Of a DNA stretch of 64,000 bases, positions 17,396 to 25,067 are shown one piece after another; the first letter of the stretch is position 1, and every line of letters begins with the position of its first letter. Position numbers and translations under genes: made by a program. This DNA comes from CAZYBO01 sp964645205 (GTDB lineage: Bacteria > Pseudomonadota > Alphaproteobacteria > Rickettsiales > SXRF01), in contig CAZYBO010000008.1 of NCBI GenBank assembly GCA_964645205.1, positions 27,477 through 91,476 of the forward strand, read 5' to 3'. The notes below the pieces were generated by a model. The model was not told the origin of the DNA. It saw nothing but the letters and a program-made list of their open reading frames with translations, and did not search any database.

Positions 17396-18675
17396 CGATG
17401 TTCAAGCTCCTGCTGTTCTTATTTTTCATCGCCTGCATCAGTATCACAGGCGCATGGATTGCCGAGAATCCCGGCGAAGTCGTCATACGCTGGTTCAATT
17501 ACCGCATCGACACCAGCCTCGCGGTGCTGTTGTTGCTGGCCGCTGTCGCTTCCGTCGCGCTGATCTACGCGCTGGCGCTCCTGCGCGGGCTTATCCGCAT
17601 CCCTTCCAACCTCACGCGCAGGCGGGAACTGAAACATTACAAAACCGCGCTGACGGAAATCACCCATAGCGTTGCAGCTCTGGCCGCCTATGATATTAAA
17701 AGCGCCGAAGCCCACACGCGCAAGGCGGAAAAACTGCTGGGGCAAACGCCGCTTACCCTCATGCTCTCCGCGCAGGTCGCGCGCAATCAGGGCGACGATC
17801 CGAAAACCCGCCAGCTGCTCGAAAAAATGCTCGAGCACGACGAAACCGAATATATGGCCGCCCGCTCGCTCAGCGAATCCGCAAGCAAGCAGCACCAATT
17901 CCCCCGCGCGCTGGCGATGGCCGAACGCGCCTATGCGCTCAACCCGAAAGACACTTCGTCGGTGGCGGCGATCGTAAGCCTGCACATGCGCCTCGGCCAG
18001 TGGCAGGAAGCGCTGCAAACCCTTCAGAAAGCCGGGCGCAAAGGCACCATCCGCAGCGCCGATTTCGTGCGCTACAAAGGGCTGATATATCTCAGGCAGG
18101 GCATGATCCAGCTGGAGCAGGGCAATGCCGACATCGCGCTTGCGCATGCGCACACCGCCATGAAATCGCTGAAATATTTCGTGCCCGCCGTAGCGCTTGC
18201 CGCCCGCGCTTACCGCCAGAACGGACACCATACGAAGGCCATGAAAATGATTTTGGTCGCATGGAAATTTTCCCAGCATCCTGAGCTTGCCACCATCTTC
18301 CGCGAGGCCATCGCCTCCGAACCCGCCGCGCGCCAGTTGAAGCTCACGCGTGGATTGGTAGCACGCGCGCCGGCAGCCGCCGAAAGCCACATAGCACTCG
18401 CGCAGGTCGGCATCGCGCTTAGGCAGTGGGACGTTGCGCGCGCCGCGCTGGGTGAGGCCATCGCGCGTGAGCCTTCCGCGCAAGCATTTCAGTTGATGGC
18501 GGATGTAGAGTTAGGCGAGTTTTCCGACCACGCCGCCGCCGCGCGCTACACGGAAAAAAGCGCCGCCGCTACCGGCGGAGCGTTGTGGAATTGCCGCGCT
18601 TGCGGCCACATCGCGCAGCAATGGGACACGCACTGCGCCGCATGCGACGCGTTCGACACCATCGCGTGGAAGTAA
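17392..18675 (+). CDS. hemY: HemY-like TPR membrane protein
   Basis: This 427-residue protein has two N-terminal membrane helices (about 3-22 and 42-66) separated by the HemY-type WIAENPGEVVIRWFNYRI segment, then TPR-like helical repeats to about residue 390. The last 30 residues hold two CxxC pairs (CRAC and CAAC) ending in FDTIAW, a rubredoxin-like knuckle of the kind seen in LapB. HemY proteins are linked to late haem synthesis by operon position, but the biochemical role is unsettled. The start overlaps the mitofilin gene stop (ATGA). Confidence 0.85.
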   Translation: MTMFKLLLFLFFIACISITGAWIAENPGEVVIRWFNYRIDTSLAVLLLLAAVASVALIYALALLRGLIRIPSNLTRRRELKHYKTALTEITHSVAALAAYDIKSAEAHTRKAEKLLGQTPLTLMLSAQVARNQGDDPKTRQLLEKMLEHDETEYMAARSLSESASKQHQFPRALAMAERAYALNPKDTSSVAAIVSLHMRLGQWQEALQTLQKAGRKGTIRSADFVRYKGLIYLRQGMIQLEQGNADIALAHAHTAMKSLKYFVPAVALAARAYRQNGHHTKAMKMILVAWKFSQHPELATIFREAIASEPAARQLKLTRGLVARAPAAAESHIALAQVGIALRQWDVARAALGEAIAREPSAQAFQLMADVELGEFSDHAAAARYTEKSAAATGGALWNCRACGHIAQQWDTHCAACDAFDTIAWK

Positions 18676-18685
18676 CCGTATTTTT

Positions 18686-19354
18686 CTAAAGCTGAGGAGC
18701 CAGCGCCGGATCGGGGAGCGTTTCGTGCGCAGCGTCGGCAGGCACGGGAACGCTGGGGTCTTTATCCGGATCTGCGCCGTTTGCTTCCGCTTCTTTCACG
18801 TCCGGCGGAATCTCCACGAATACCGGCTGCGCGCTGGCAAGGCGGCTGGCCGCTTCGTTGGACGCGCTGATACTGCGCTTGGGTAGCGGCTGCATCACGG
18901 AAGGCGGTGGCGGCAACGCGCCGGTACCCTGATACCCGACGAGGCGGTGTTCCCACTCAGGCATAGGCTGGCGGTAGCACACCACATCCTGTAGCACGCG
19001 GTAACAGTAGGACGACGCCACATCGCGGTTCTGCGGCGGCTTCGGTTCATAGAACCACCATTCCTTCATACGGCGCGAGGTGACACGCACATTGTCGCGC
19101 ACATTGTTGGCGATACGGTGCGCGCCGGTCTTGGCCTGTGGCGGCACGGCGCCGCGCACGGCCTTACCTACCTCCTCCGGCGTGTCGTAATCCTCCGCCT
19201 TCATTTTCTCCAGATCGTCGCCGAACAGGGCGTAGGCTACCGTACCTCCGATGAGCACATCGGTGGGGGCGATGCCGCCGAGCGCCACTTCCTCCGGCAC
19301 GTATTTACAGGCGCTCAGCGCCGCAAGCAGGGATAAAACGAAGATAATACGCAT
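18686..19354 (-). CDS. Predicted lipoprotein of unknown function
   Basis: This 222-residue protein has a signal peptide with lipobox LSAC (Cys16). A hydrophobic stretch (about 30-45) follows. The central part contains the Trp/Tyr/Cys-rich block SSYCYRVLQDVVCYRQPMPE and the sequence EWEHRLVGYQG; the two Cys in the first block may pair in the periplasm. The tail is Pro/Ala/Asp-rich and probably disordered. It is convergent with hemY, with about 10 bases between stops. I do not recognise a named family. Confidence 0.7.
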   Translation of the reverse strand: MRIIFVLSLLAALSACKYVPEEVALGGIAPTDVLIGGTVAYALFGDDLEKMKAEDYDTPEEVGKAVRGAVPPQAKTGAHRIANNVRDNVRVTSRRMKEWWFYEPKPPQNRDVASSYCYRVLQDVVCYRQPMPEWEHRLVGYQGTGALPPPPSVMQPLPKRSISASNEAASRLASAQPVFVEIPPDVKEAEANGADPDKDPSVPVPADAAHETLPDPALAPQL

Positions 19355-19411
19355 GGAAAGTCCTCAGCTATTATTCATTCCTGATAAAGCAATCTCCATG
19401 CCAAAATCCGC

Positions 19412-19439
19412 TTGATTAAGGGTGGATGCCGTCTATAGT
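19412..19439 (+). promoter_or_regulatory. Candidate promoter for the 19473 gene
   Basis: TTGATT (19412-19417), a 16-base spacer and TATAGT (19434-19439) lie 33 bases before the chosen ATG. Confidence 0.5.
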
Positions 19440-19472
19440 AAAATTAATATTTATTTACGAATAGGAGCCGCT

Positions 19473-19943
19473 ATGCCCGCACCTGCAAGCCTGCAAGAAA
19501 AAACCGTCGCATTTCTGAAAGAAAAAATTCAGGTCGGCTCCGATCCGCTCGAATCGCAGATGATTTCCCCGATTGAACTGCTGACCCGTATGTCTATGGG
19601 CATTAATGGCGATATCAGGCGCATCGCGGAACTCAAGCCGGAAGGGTACGAAGCAAAGCTCGAAGAACTGAGCCAACTGCAACAAAAGTTGGTGTTTTCG
19701 CTAACAGCTCTGGTTGCGCTTGCCGTACCCGAACTTGTGAACGATACGAGCCGCACCGACGAAGCGCTGGTATCCAGCCTTCCCGAACTTGCCAGACGCA
19801 TCAATCAATGGAAAGCAAAAGAACATCGCGGCAACCGCATGGATTTCGAGATGGGCGACATCACCGGTCCGCTGGAAGACCTTGCTAAACTGCACGGGAA
19901 ACATTTCGGCACCGGCGTCGCACGCGGCACCGAGGCAAAGTAG
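19473..19943 (+). CDS. Conserved-looking hypothetical protein, mostly helical
   Basis: This is a 156-residue soluble protein. The ATG at 19473 is chosen because AGGAG stands five bases upstream; an in-frame ATG at 19422 lies inside the promoter region. There is no signal peptide. The sequence is predicted mostly alpha-helical, with IELLTRMSMGINGDIRRIAE and a hydrophobic helix LVFSLTALVALAVPELV around residues 72-90. I do not recognise the family. It stands alone between a lipoprotein and the convergent gatB. Confidence 0.6.
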   Translation: MPAPASLQEKTVAFLKEKIQVGSDPLESQMISPIELLTRMSMGINGDIRRIAELKPEGYEAKLEELSQLQQKLVFSLTALVALAVPELVNDTSRTDEALVSSLPELARRINQWKAKEHRGNRMDFEMGDITGPLEDLAKLHGKHFGTGVARGTEAK

Positions 19944-19946
19944 CAG

Positions 19947-21401
19947 CTAGGACAGCTTCTTCTTCAGCAAATCGTTCACCGCCGCAGGGTTCGCCTTGCC
20001 GCCGGAGTTTTTCATCACCTGGCCGACGAAGAAGCCGAACAGCTTGTCCTTGCCCGAACGGAACTCGGCGACTTTGTCCGGGTTCGCCGCCATCACCTCG
20101 TCGATGACTTTTTCGATGGCGCCGGTGTCGGTCACCTGCTTCATGCCTTTTTCTTCGACGATGATCGCGGCAGGCTTGCCGGTTTCGATCATCAAATCGA
20201 GCACGTCTTTAGCGATTTTTCCGGAGATGGTGTTGTCCTGAATCAGCGCGAGCAGGCCGCAGAACGCGTCGGCGTCGATGGGCGATTGCTCGATGTCCAC
20301 GCCGAGCTTGTTTAAGCGCCCGAACAGCTCGCCGGTCATCCAGTTCGACGCCAGTTTGGGATCGCATTTCGCCAGCAGCTTTTCGTAATATTCCGCCGAG
20401 GCTTTTTCCGCCACGATCACGCTCGCGTCATACGCCGAAAGCGACAGCGTATCGATGTAGCGCTTCTGCTTCTGGTCGGGCAATTCCGGCAGGGTTTTGC
20501 GGATGGTGTCGACGAATTCCTGCGAGAATTCCAAAGGCAATAAATCGGGGTCGGGGAAGTAGCGGTAATCGTGCGCGTCTTCCTTGGTGCGCATGGTGCG
20601 CGTCTCGCCTTTGGCGGAGTCGAACAAACGGGTTTCCTGATTGATCTTGCCGCCGCTTTCGATGATCTCCACCTGGCGCATCGCCTCGAATTCAATGGCT
20701 TTGTGCAGGAAGCGCACCGAGTTCACGTTCTTGATTTCGCAGCGCGTGCCGAGCGGATCGCCGGGCTTGCGCACCGACACGTTGGCGTCGCAGCGCAGAT
20801 TGCCCTTGTCCATGTCGCCGTCGCAGCTGCCGATATAGCGCAGGATCGAGCGCAGTTTTTTGATGTAGGCCGCAGCTTCGTCGGCCGAGCACATTTCCGG
20901 CTCCGAAACGATTTCCATCAAGGCGACACCGGAGCGGTTGAGGTCGATATAGCTGAATTTCGGGTTATATTCGTGCAGCGACTTGCCCGCATCCTGCTCA
21001 AGGTGAATGCGCGTAACGCCGACTTTTTTCACGCTACCGTCGGGCATATCGAGCAAAATTTCACCCTTGCCCACGATGGGGTCGAGGAACTGCGAAATCT
21101 GGTAGCCCTGTGGCAAATCGGGATAGAAATAATTCTTGCGGTCGAACACGCTTTTCAGGTTCACTTGCGCGTTGATCGCAAGCCCGGTTTTCACCGCCTG
21201 CTCGATCGCCACTTCGTTGATCACCGGCAGCATGCCCGGCATGCCCGCGTCGATGAACGACACGTTGGTGTTCGGCTCGTCGCCAAACTGCACCGCCGCG
21301 CCGGAAAATAATTTCGAGTTGCTCGTCACCTGCGCATGCACTTCCAGCCCGATCACGATCTCCCAGTCGCCTGTGTTTCCTTTGATCATGTTGGTGCTCA
21401 T
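19947..21401 (-). CDS. gatB: Asp-tRNA(Asn)/Glu-tRNA(Gln) amidotransferase subunit B
   Basis: GatB is the kinase/tRNA-binding subunit of GatCAB, which converts Glu-tRNA(Gln) or Asp-tRNA(Asn) to the amidated form. The 484-residue protein opens with WEIVIGLEVHAQVTSNSKLF and contains the family segments NRSGVALMEIVSEPEM and NVSVRKPGDPLGTRCEIKN, plus a C-terminal YqeY-like tail domain. Its ATG overlaps the stop of the DUF559 gene (ATGA), and the first codons lie in a 12-bp direct repeat (21394-21405) that recurs at the gatA stop. Before that insertion, gatB probably overlapped gatA directly. Confidence 0.97.
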   Translation of the reverse strand: MSTNMIKGNTGDWEIVIGLEVHAQVTSNSKLFSGAAVQFGDEPNTNVSFIDAGMPGMLPVINEVAIEQAVKTGLAINAQVNLKSVFDRKNYFYPDLPQGYQISQFLDPIVGKGEILLDMPDGSVKKVGVTRIHLEQDAGKSLHEYNPKFSYIDLNRSGVALMEIVSEPEMCSADEAAAYIKKLRSILRYIGSCDGDMDKGNLRCDANVSVRKPGDPLGTRCEIKNVNSVRFLHKAIEFEAMRQVEIIESGGKINQETRLFDSAKGETRTMRTKEDAHDYRYFPDPDLLPLEFSQEFVDTIRKTLPELPDQKQKRYIDTLSLSAYDASVIVAEKASAEYYEKLLAKCDPKLASNWMTGELFGRLNKLGVDIEQSPIDADAFCGLLALIQDNTISGKIAKDVLDLMIETGKPAAIIVEEKGMKQVTDTGAIEKVIDEVMAANPDKVAEFRSGKDKLFGFFVGQVMKNSGGKANPAAVNDLLKKKLS

Positions 21402-21850
21402 GCGGAGGCTCCTTTTTGTCCCCTCTCCCCTTGTGGGAGAGGGTTAGGGAGAGGGGTTGCCAGCGCAGAAAAAATTGCCTGCAACACCGCCTCCGTATTC
21501 TGCAACATATCGTCATTCCAAAAACGCAAAACCCTGAATCCCTGCCGTACAAAAAACTGATCACGCACTTTATCATAAGCAGCCTGCTCGACATGCTGCC
21601 CGCCATCCAGCTCAACGATCACTTTCGGCTCATAACATACAAAATCCGCTATATATTTTTGCATCGGGACTTGCCTGCGGAATTTATACCCGGCAAAGCG
21701 TTTCGCCCGCAATGCATGCCAGAGCTTCGTTTCAGCGTCCGTCATTTCTTTGCGCAACCGCTTTGCGTTGGTGAGAAGCTCACCCTCTCCCCGACCCTCC
21801 CCCATCAAGGGGGAGGGAGCAGGAAGGCATTCTGTATTCATCGTGCTCAT
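21398..21850 (-). CDS. DUF559 nuclease-fold protein in an inserted cassette
   Basis: This 150-residue protein has a DUF559 domain (about residues 30-125) of the PD-(D/E)XK very-short-patch-repair-like nuclease fold. Visible markers are LRKEMTDAETKLWHALRA, the basic FRRQVPMQKYIADFV and the acidic VIVELDGGQHVEQ. ADF and ELDGGQH supply the expected catalytic acidic residues. Its ends are read from the flanking repeats: PSPLMGEGRGEGE at the N-terminus and PLPNPLPQGERGQK at the C-terminus. It overlaps gatA by four bases at its start and gatB by four at its stop, so the gene sits inside an operon without breaking translational coupling. The biological role of DUF559 proteins is not established. It has no place in amidotransferase function. 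Confidence 0.85.
   Translation of the reverse strand: MSTMNTECLPAPSPLMGEGRGEGELLTNAKRLRKEMTDAETKLWHALRAKRFAGYKFRRQVPMQKYIADFVCYEPKVIVELDGGQHVEQAAYDKVRDQFFVRQGFRVLRFWNDDMLQNTEAVLQAIFSALATPLPNPLPQGERGQKGASA
21418..21460. repeat. Terminal palindrome of the DUF559 cassette (gatB side)
   Basis: CCCTCTCCC and GGGAGAGGG arms around a short loop form a hairpin, followed by a further GGGAGAGGGG. It is the inverted counterpart of 21779-21822. It codes for the Pro/Gly-rich C-terminus of the DUF559 protein. Confidence 0.7.
21779..21822. repeat. Terminal palindrome of the DUF559 cassette (gatA side)
   Basis: The CCCTCCCCC and GGGGGAGGG arms form a hairpin with flanking CCCTCTCCCC. It is the inverted counterpart of 21418-21460. 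It codes for the PSPLMGEGRGEG-type N-terminus of the DUF559 protein. Confidence 0.7.
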
Positions 21851-23325
21851 GCGGCCAGCCCCTGTATTTTGGTGTTGAGCGCCAGCGCCTGTTCCAGTGC
21901 GTAGGCGACGTTGAGCACGCCTTCTTCGTCGAATGGTTTGCCGATGAGCTGGAGGCCGAGCGGCAGGCCGTCCTTATCGAGCGCGCCGGGGATGGAGATG
22001 CCGGGCAATCCTGCCAGCGAGGTGGGCACGGTGAACACGTCGTTTAGGTACATTTCCACCGGGTCGGACGGCTTGTAATCGAAGCCGAAAGGAGCGGACG
22101 GCGCAGTCGGCGTGAGGATGGCGTCGACTTTTTCAAAGGCCTTGCGGAAATCCTCTGCGATCAGCCAACGCACCTGCTGCGCTTTTTTGTAGTAGGCGTC
22201 GTAATAACCGGCGGAGAGCACATAGGTGCCGATCATGATGCGTTTTTTTACTTCCGTACCGAAACCGGCGGCGCGGGTTTTTTCGTACATCTCGATGAGG
22301 CTGCCGCTATCGGCGGGCACGCGCAGGCCGAAGCGTACGCCATCGTAACGCGCGAGGTTGGACGAACATTCCGCAGGCGCAACGATATAATAAGTGGCGA
22401 GCGCGTATTGCGTATGCGGCAGGGAAATATCGACGATTTCCGCACCCGCTTCGCGCAGCAGCTTGATGCCGTTATCCCACATCGCGGCGATTTCCGCGTT
22501 CAATCCATCCGGACGATATTCTTTCGGGATGCCGATTTTCTTGCCTTTGACATTGCCCGTCATCAGCTTTTCAAAATCCGGCACGTCCATATTCACCGAG
22601 GTGGAATCTTTCGGGTCGTGGCCGCACATGGCCTTCAGCATGATCGCAGCGTCGCGCACGTTGCGCGTGATCGGGCCTGCCTGATCGAGCGAGCTGGCGA
22701 ACGCGATGATGCCAAAGCGCGAGCAGCGCCCGTAGGTCGGCTTGATGCCGGTGATACCGCAAAATGCCGCGGGCTGGCGGATGGAACCGCCCGTGTCGGT
22801 GCCGAGCGCGACGGGGCACAATTCCGCCGCCACCGCCGCCGCCGAACCGCCCGACGAACCGCCGGGCACGAGGTTCACGCCGTTTTTCTTCCACGGCGAT
22901 TTCACGGGCTTGTAGTAGCTGGTGATGTTGGCCGAACCCATCGCGAATTCGTCGAGATTGAGCTTGCCGAGCATGACGCCGCCCTGCTCCCACAATTTCG
23001 TGGTGATGGTCGATTCATATTGCGGTTTGAAGCCGTCGAGGATGTGCGACGCGGCGGTGGTGAGCACGTCCTTCGTGCAGAACAGATCCTTCACGCCTAC
23101 GGGAATGCCTTCGATGTAGCCGCCCTGCCCTTTTGCCAGCTTCGCGTCCGACGCTTTGGCCATTTCAATGGCTTTGTCGCGCGTGATGGTGATGAAGGCG
23201 TTATACTGCGCGTTGGTTTGCTCAATCGCAGAAAGATGCGCGTCGGCAAGCTCTACGGCGGAGAATTTTTTGGCTTTTAGCCCGTCGCGCATGTCGGCGA
23301 GGGTCAGGGTGCGGAGATTGGTCAT
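21847..23325 (-). CDS. gatA: Asp-tRNA(Asn)/Glu-tRNA(Gln) amidotransferase subunit A
   Basis: GatA is the amidase-signature subunit that releases ammonia from glutamine for GatCAB. The 492-residue protein keeps the Ser-cisSer-Lys catalytic set: Lys in PVGVKDLFCTKDV (about residue 76) and the serines in PGGSSGGSAAAVAAELC and GTDTGGSIRQPAA. The 3' end carries one copy of the 12-bp repeat that marks the downstream cassette. It follows the 73-residue gene by two bases. Confidence 0.97.
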   Translation of the reverse strand: MTNLRTLTLADMRDGLKAKKFSAVELADAHLSAIEQTNAQYNAFITITRDKAIEMAKASDAKLAKGQGGYIEGIPVGVKDLFCTKDVLTTAASHILDGFKPQYESTITTKLWEQGGVMLGKLNLDEFAMGSANITSYYKPVKSPWKKNGVNLVPGGSSGGSAAAVAAELCPVALGTDTGGSIRQPAAFCGITGIKPTYGRCSRFGIIAFASSLDQAGPITRNVRDAAIMLKAMCGHDPKDSTSVNMDVPDFEKLMTGNVKGKKIGIPKEYRPDGLNAEIAAMWDNGIKLLREAGAEIVDISLPHTQYALATYYIVAPAECSSNLARYDGVRFGLRVPADSGSLIEMYEKTRAAGFGTEVKKRIMIGTYVLSAGYYDAYYKKAQQVRWLIAEDFRKAFEKVDAILTPTAPSAPFGFDYKPSDPVEMYLNDVFTVPTSLAGLPGISIPGALDKDGLPLGLQLIGKPFDEEGVLNVAYALEQALALNTKIQGLAA

Positions 23326-23327
23326 GG

Positions 23328-23549
23328 CTATTGCTTCAGTTTGTGGGAATCGTCACTGTGTTCTTCGTCGGACTCTATCTGCGACAACGCGCTTTGCAAG
23401 CGTTGCAACGTCGCCTCAATATCCTGCGTCACCGCGTCACGCTCTGCGTCGGACGGCGGCGTCGCGCCTTCCACCAGCGCTTTCAACCGTTCGTTGATGC
23501 GCTGGGCTTCCTTGGCGACATAAGAGGCGAGGAAGGTTTTGTCGTCCAT
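23328..23549 (-). CDS. Small helical protein between gatC and gatA
   Basis: This 73-residue, Glu/Asp/Gln-rich protein is predicted to be two helices, with AQRINERLKALVEG and TLQRLQSALSQIESDEE. No signal peptide or membrane segment is visible. It is spaced 2 bases from gatA and 5 from gatC, so it is co-transcribed and probably co-translated with the amidotransferase. I do not recognise it. An accessory role to GatCAB is possible, but only position supports it. Confidence 0.6.
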   Translation of the reverse strand: MDDKTFLASYVAKEAQRINERLKALVEGATPPSDAERDAVTQDIEATLQRLQSALSQIESDEEHSDDSHKLKQ

Positions 23550-23554
23550 TCAGC

Positions 23555-23842
23555 CTACTCCATCACCTTGGGAACCACAAAACATCCGTAATCGCTCTTG
23601 GGTGCGTTTTTCACCACGGCTTCGGCCTGATTGCCGTCAGTGACGACATCCTTGCGCCAGGGAAGTTTTATGCTCGCGACCGAGGTCATTTGTGGCACGC
23701 CCTTGGTGTCCACCTCGTTTAACTGCTCCACCCATTTCAAGATGCCGGAAATTTCGCGCGCGAAATACTCTTTGTCGGCATCGGTGACCTCGATACGCGC
23801 GAGGCGGGCGATTTTGGCGACGGCTTTATTGTCTAATGTCAT
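23555..23842 (-). CDS. gatC: Asp-tRNA(Asn)/Glu-tRNA(Gln) amidotransferase subunit C
   Basis: GatC is the small belt-like subunit that holds GatA and GatB together. The 95-residue sequence has the family pattern VAKIARLARIEVTDAD, the central ILKWVEQLNEVDT and the C-terminal LPWRKDVVTDGN and APKSDYGCFVVPKVME. It is the first gene of the leftward gat operon and diverges from ruvX across a spacer holding a palindromic repeat. Confidence 0.96.
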   Translation of the reverse strand: MTLDNKAVAKIARLARIEVTDADKEYFAREISGILKWVEQLNEVDTKGVPQMTSVASIKLPWRKDVVTDGNQAEAVVKNAPKSDYGCFVVPKVME

Positions 23843-23894
23843 AAGATTCTGCTATACGAATAGGGGAATGCAGGTTTTAATGGGATTCTTTAAC

Positions 23895-23985
23895 AATGAC
23901 AAGTACATTGTCATTCTGAGCGCCAGCGAAGAATCTTGAAAATACCCCCTGCGGCGTAAGATCCTTCACTGCGTTCAGGATGACA
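23895..23985. repeat. Palindromic GTCATCCTGA-type repeat (copy 1) between gatC and ruvX
   Basis: TGTCATTCTGAGCG at 23909 and CGTTCAGGATGACA ending at 23985 are the outer arms of a long imperfect inverted repeat, with inner arms AAGAATCTT and AAGATCCTT. It is the reverse-complement orientation of the copies at 52707 and 53518. On its left an extra AATGACAA/TTGTCATT palindrome (23895-23915) shares the arm. It occupies most of the divergent spacer, so the gatC and ruvX promoters must lie in or beside it. Confidence 0.75.
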
Positions 23986-23997
23986 CAAGGGAAATGC

Positions 23998-24456
23998 ATG
24001 CTATTGGAAACGCCCGCGGATTTTAACCGCGCCCTCCCCCGCGAGGCGCGCCTGCTGGGACTGGATTTCGGCAGCACGACCATCGGGATCGCGCTGTCGG
24101 ACGCCACCCGCACGGTAGCGTCTCCGCTGGAAACGATTGAGCGCGGCAAGTTCGGGAAAGACATCGAAAAGCTGAAATCTATTATCGAAAAACACAAGGT
24201 CGCGGGGCTGGTGATCGGCAACCCGGTGAACATGGACGGCAGCTCGGGGCCGCGCGTGCAATCCACGCGCACCTTCGTGTCTAATATCAGCAAACATATC
24301 GACCTGCCCATGCTGCTGTGGGACGAGCGCCTGAGCACGGCGGTGGTGGAGCGCATGATGATCGAAGCCGACTTGTCGCGCGCACGCCGCGCCGTGCTGG
24401 TGGACAAACTGGCGGCAAGCTATATGCTACAGGGGTATTTGGATAGTGTGACATGA
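23998..24456 (+). CDS. ruvX: RuvX/YqgF family Holliday-junction resolvase-like protein
   Basis: This 152-residue protein has an RNase H fold. The start at 23998 has AAGGG six bases upstream; an ATG at 23980 lies inside the repeat and is less likely. Key segments are LGLDFGSTTIGIALSD with the first catalytic Asp, GLVIGNPVNMDGSSGPR, LLWDERLSTAVVERMM and the last Asp in AVLVDKLAASYMLQGYLD. The family is described as a putative Holliday-junction resolvase and, in E. coli, as acting in 16S rRNA 5' processing. The stop overlaps plsY (ATGA). Confidence 0.92.
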   Translation: MLLETPADFNRALPREARLLGLDFGSTTIGIALSDATRTVASPLETIERGKFGKDIEKLKSIIEKHKVAGLVIGNPVNMDGSSGPRVQSTRTFVSNISKHIDLPMLLWDERLSTAVVERMMIEADLSRARRAVLVDKLAASYMLQGYLDSVT

Positions 24457-25067
24457 ACGGTGAAGCGCTCGGATATCTCATTGCAGGATTTCTTTTGCTG
24501 GCCTACTTGGTCGGCAGTATTCCGTTTGGCTTGTTGCTTACAAAATACGCAGGCATGGGGGATATTCGCACGATAGGCTCCGGCAATATCGGCGCTACCA
24601 ATGTGATGCGCACCGGGAATAAAAAACTTGGCGTTGCCACATTATTATTGGATGCAGGAAAAGGCTTTTTAGCAGTATGGCTCGTAGGCGCCGGCTGGTC
24701 ATGGATTTGGTACAATCTTTTATATTGTGCAGCTTTAGCCGCCGTACTCGGCCATATCTTCCCCATCTGGCTCAAATTCAAAGGCGGCAAGGGCGTGGCC
24801 ACCGCCATCGGCGCGATTTTCGCGCTGCATTGGATGCCCGGCCTCATGCTTTGCGGCGTATGGCTCCTCGTATTCGCGCTCACCCGCTACGCCTCCCTCG
24901 CTTCGATCATCGCGCTGTGGGCAATGCCGCTAGGCGCGCTGTATCACGATAGATCGCCGGTTTTTTATGTGCTGCTCGCCCTCCTCATCACCTGGACGCA
25001 CCGCGAAAATATCAAGCGCCTGATCAACGGCACGGAACGTTCTTTCAGAAAGGATAAAGCCTCATGA
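24453..25067 (+). CDS. plsY: Acyl-phosphate:glycerol-3-phosphate acyltransferase PlsY
   Basis: PlsY makes lysophosphatidic acid from acyl-phosphate and glycerol 3-phosphate at the inner membrane. The 204-residue protein has about five membrane helices and the three family loops: GSIPFGLLL, IGSGNIGATNVMRTG and FKGGKGVATAIG. It is coupled by ATGA overlaps to ruvX on one side and dprA on the other. Confidence 0.95.
   Translation: MNGEALGYLIAGFLLLAYLVGSIPFGLLLTKYAGMGDIRTIGSGNIGATNVMRTGNKKLGVATLLLDAGKGFLAVWLVGAGWSWIWYNLLYCAALAAVLGHIFPIWLKFKGGKGVATAIGAIFALHWMPGLMLCGVWLLVFALTRYASLASIIALWAMPLGALYHDRSPVFYVLLALLITWTHRENIKRLINGTERSFRKDKAS

Larger units (their letters stand above)
21394..21854 (-). mobile_element. 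Putative DUF559 mobile cassette with terminal inverted repeats and 12-bp target duplication
   Basis: The 12-mer CCGCATGAGCAC (minus strand) occurs at 21843-21854, across the gatA stop, and again at 21394-21405, across the gatB start. Just inside are two G/C-rich palindromes, 21418-21460 and 21779-21822, that are inverted relative to each other and about four-fifths identical by eye. Deleting one 449-bp repeat-to-repeat unit restores a direct ATGA overlap between gatA and gatB. This is the expected footprint of an insertion with target-site duplication. No transposase is inside, so it is either non-autonomous or the DUF559 nuclease itself is involved. Confidence 0.65.
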
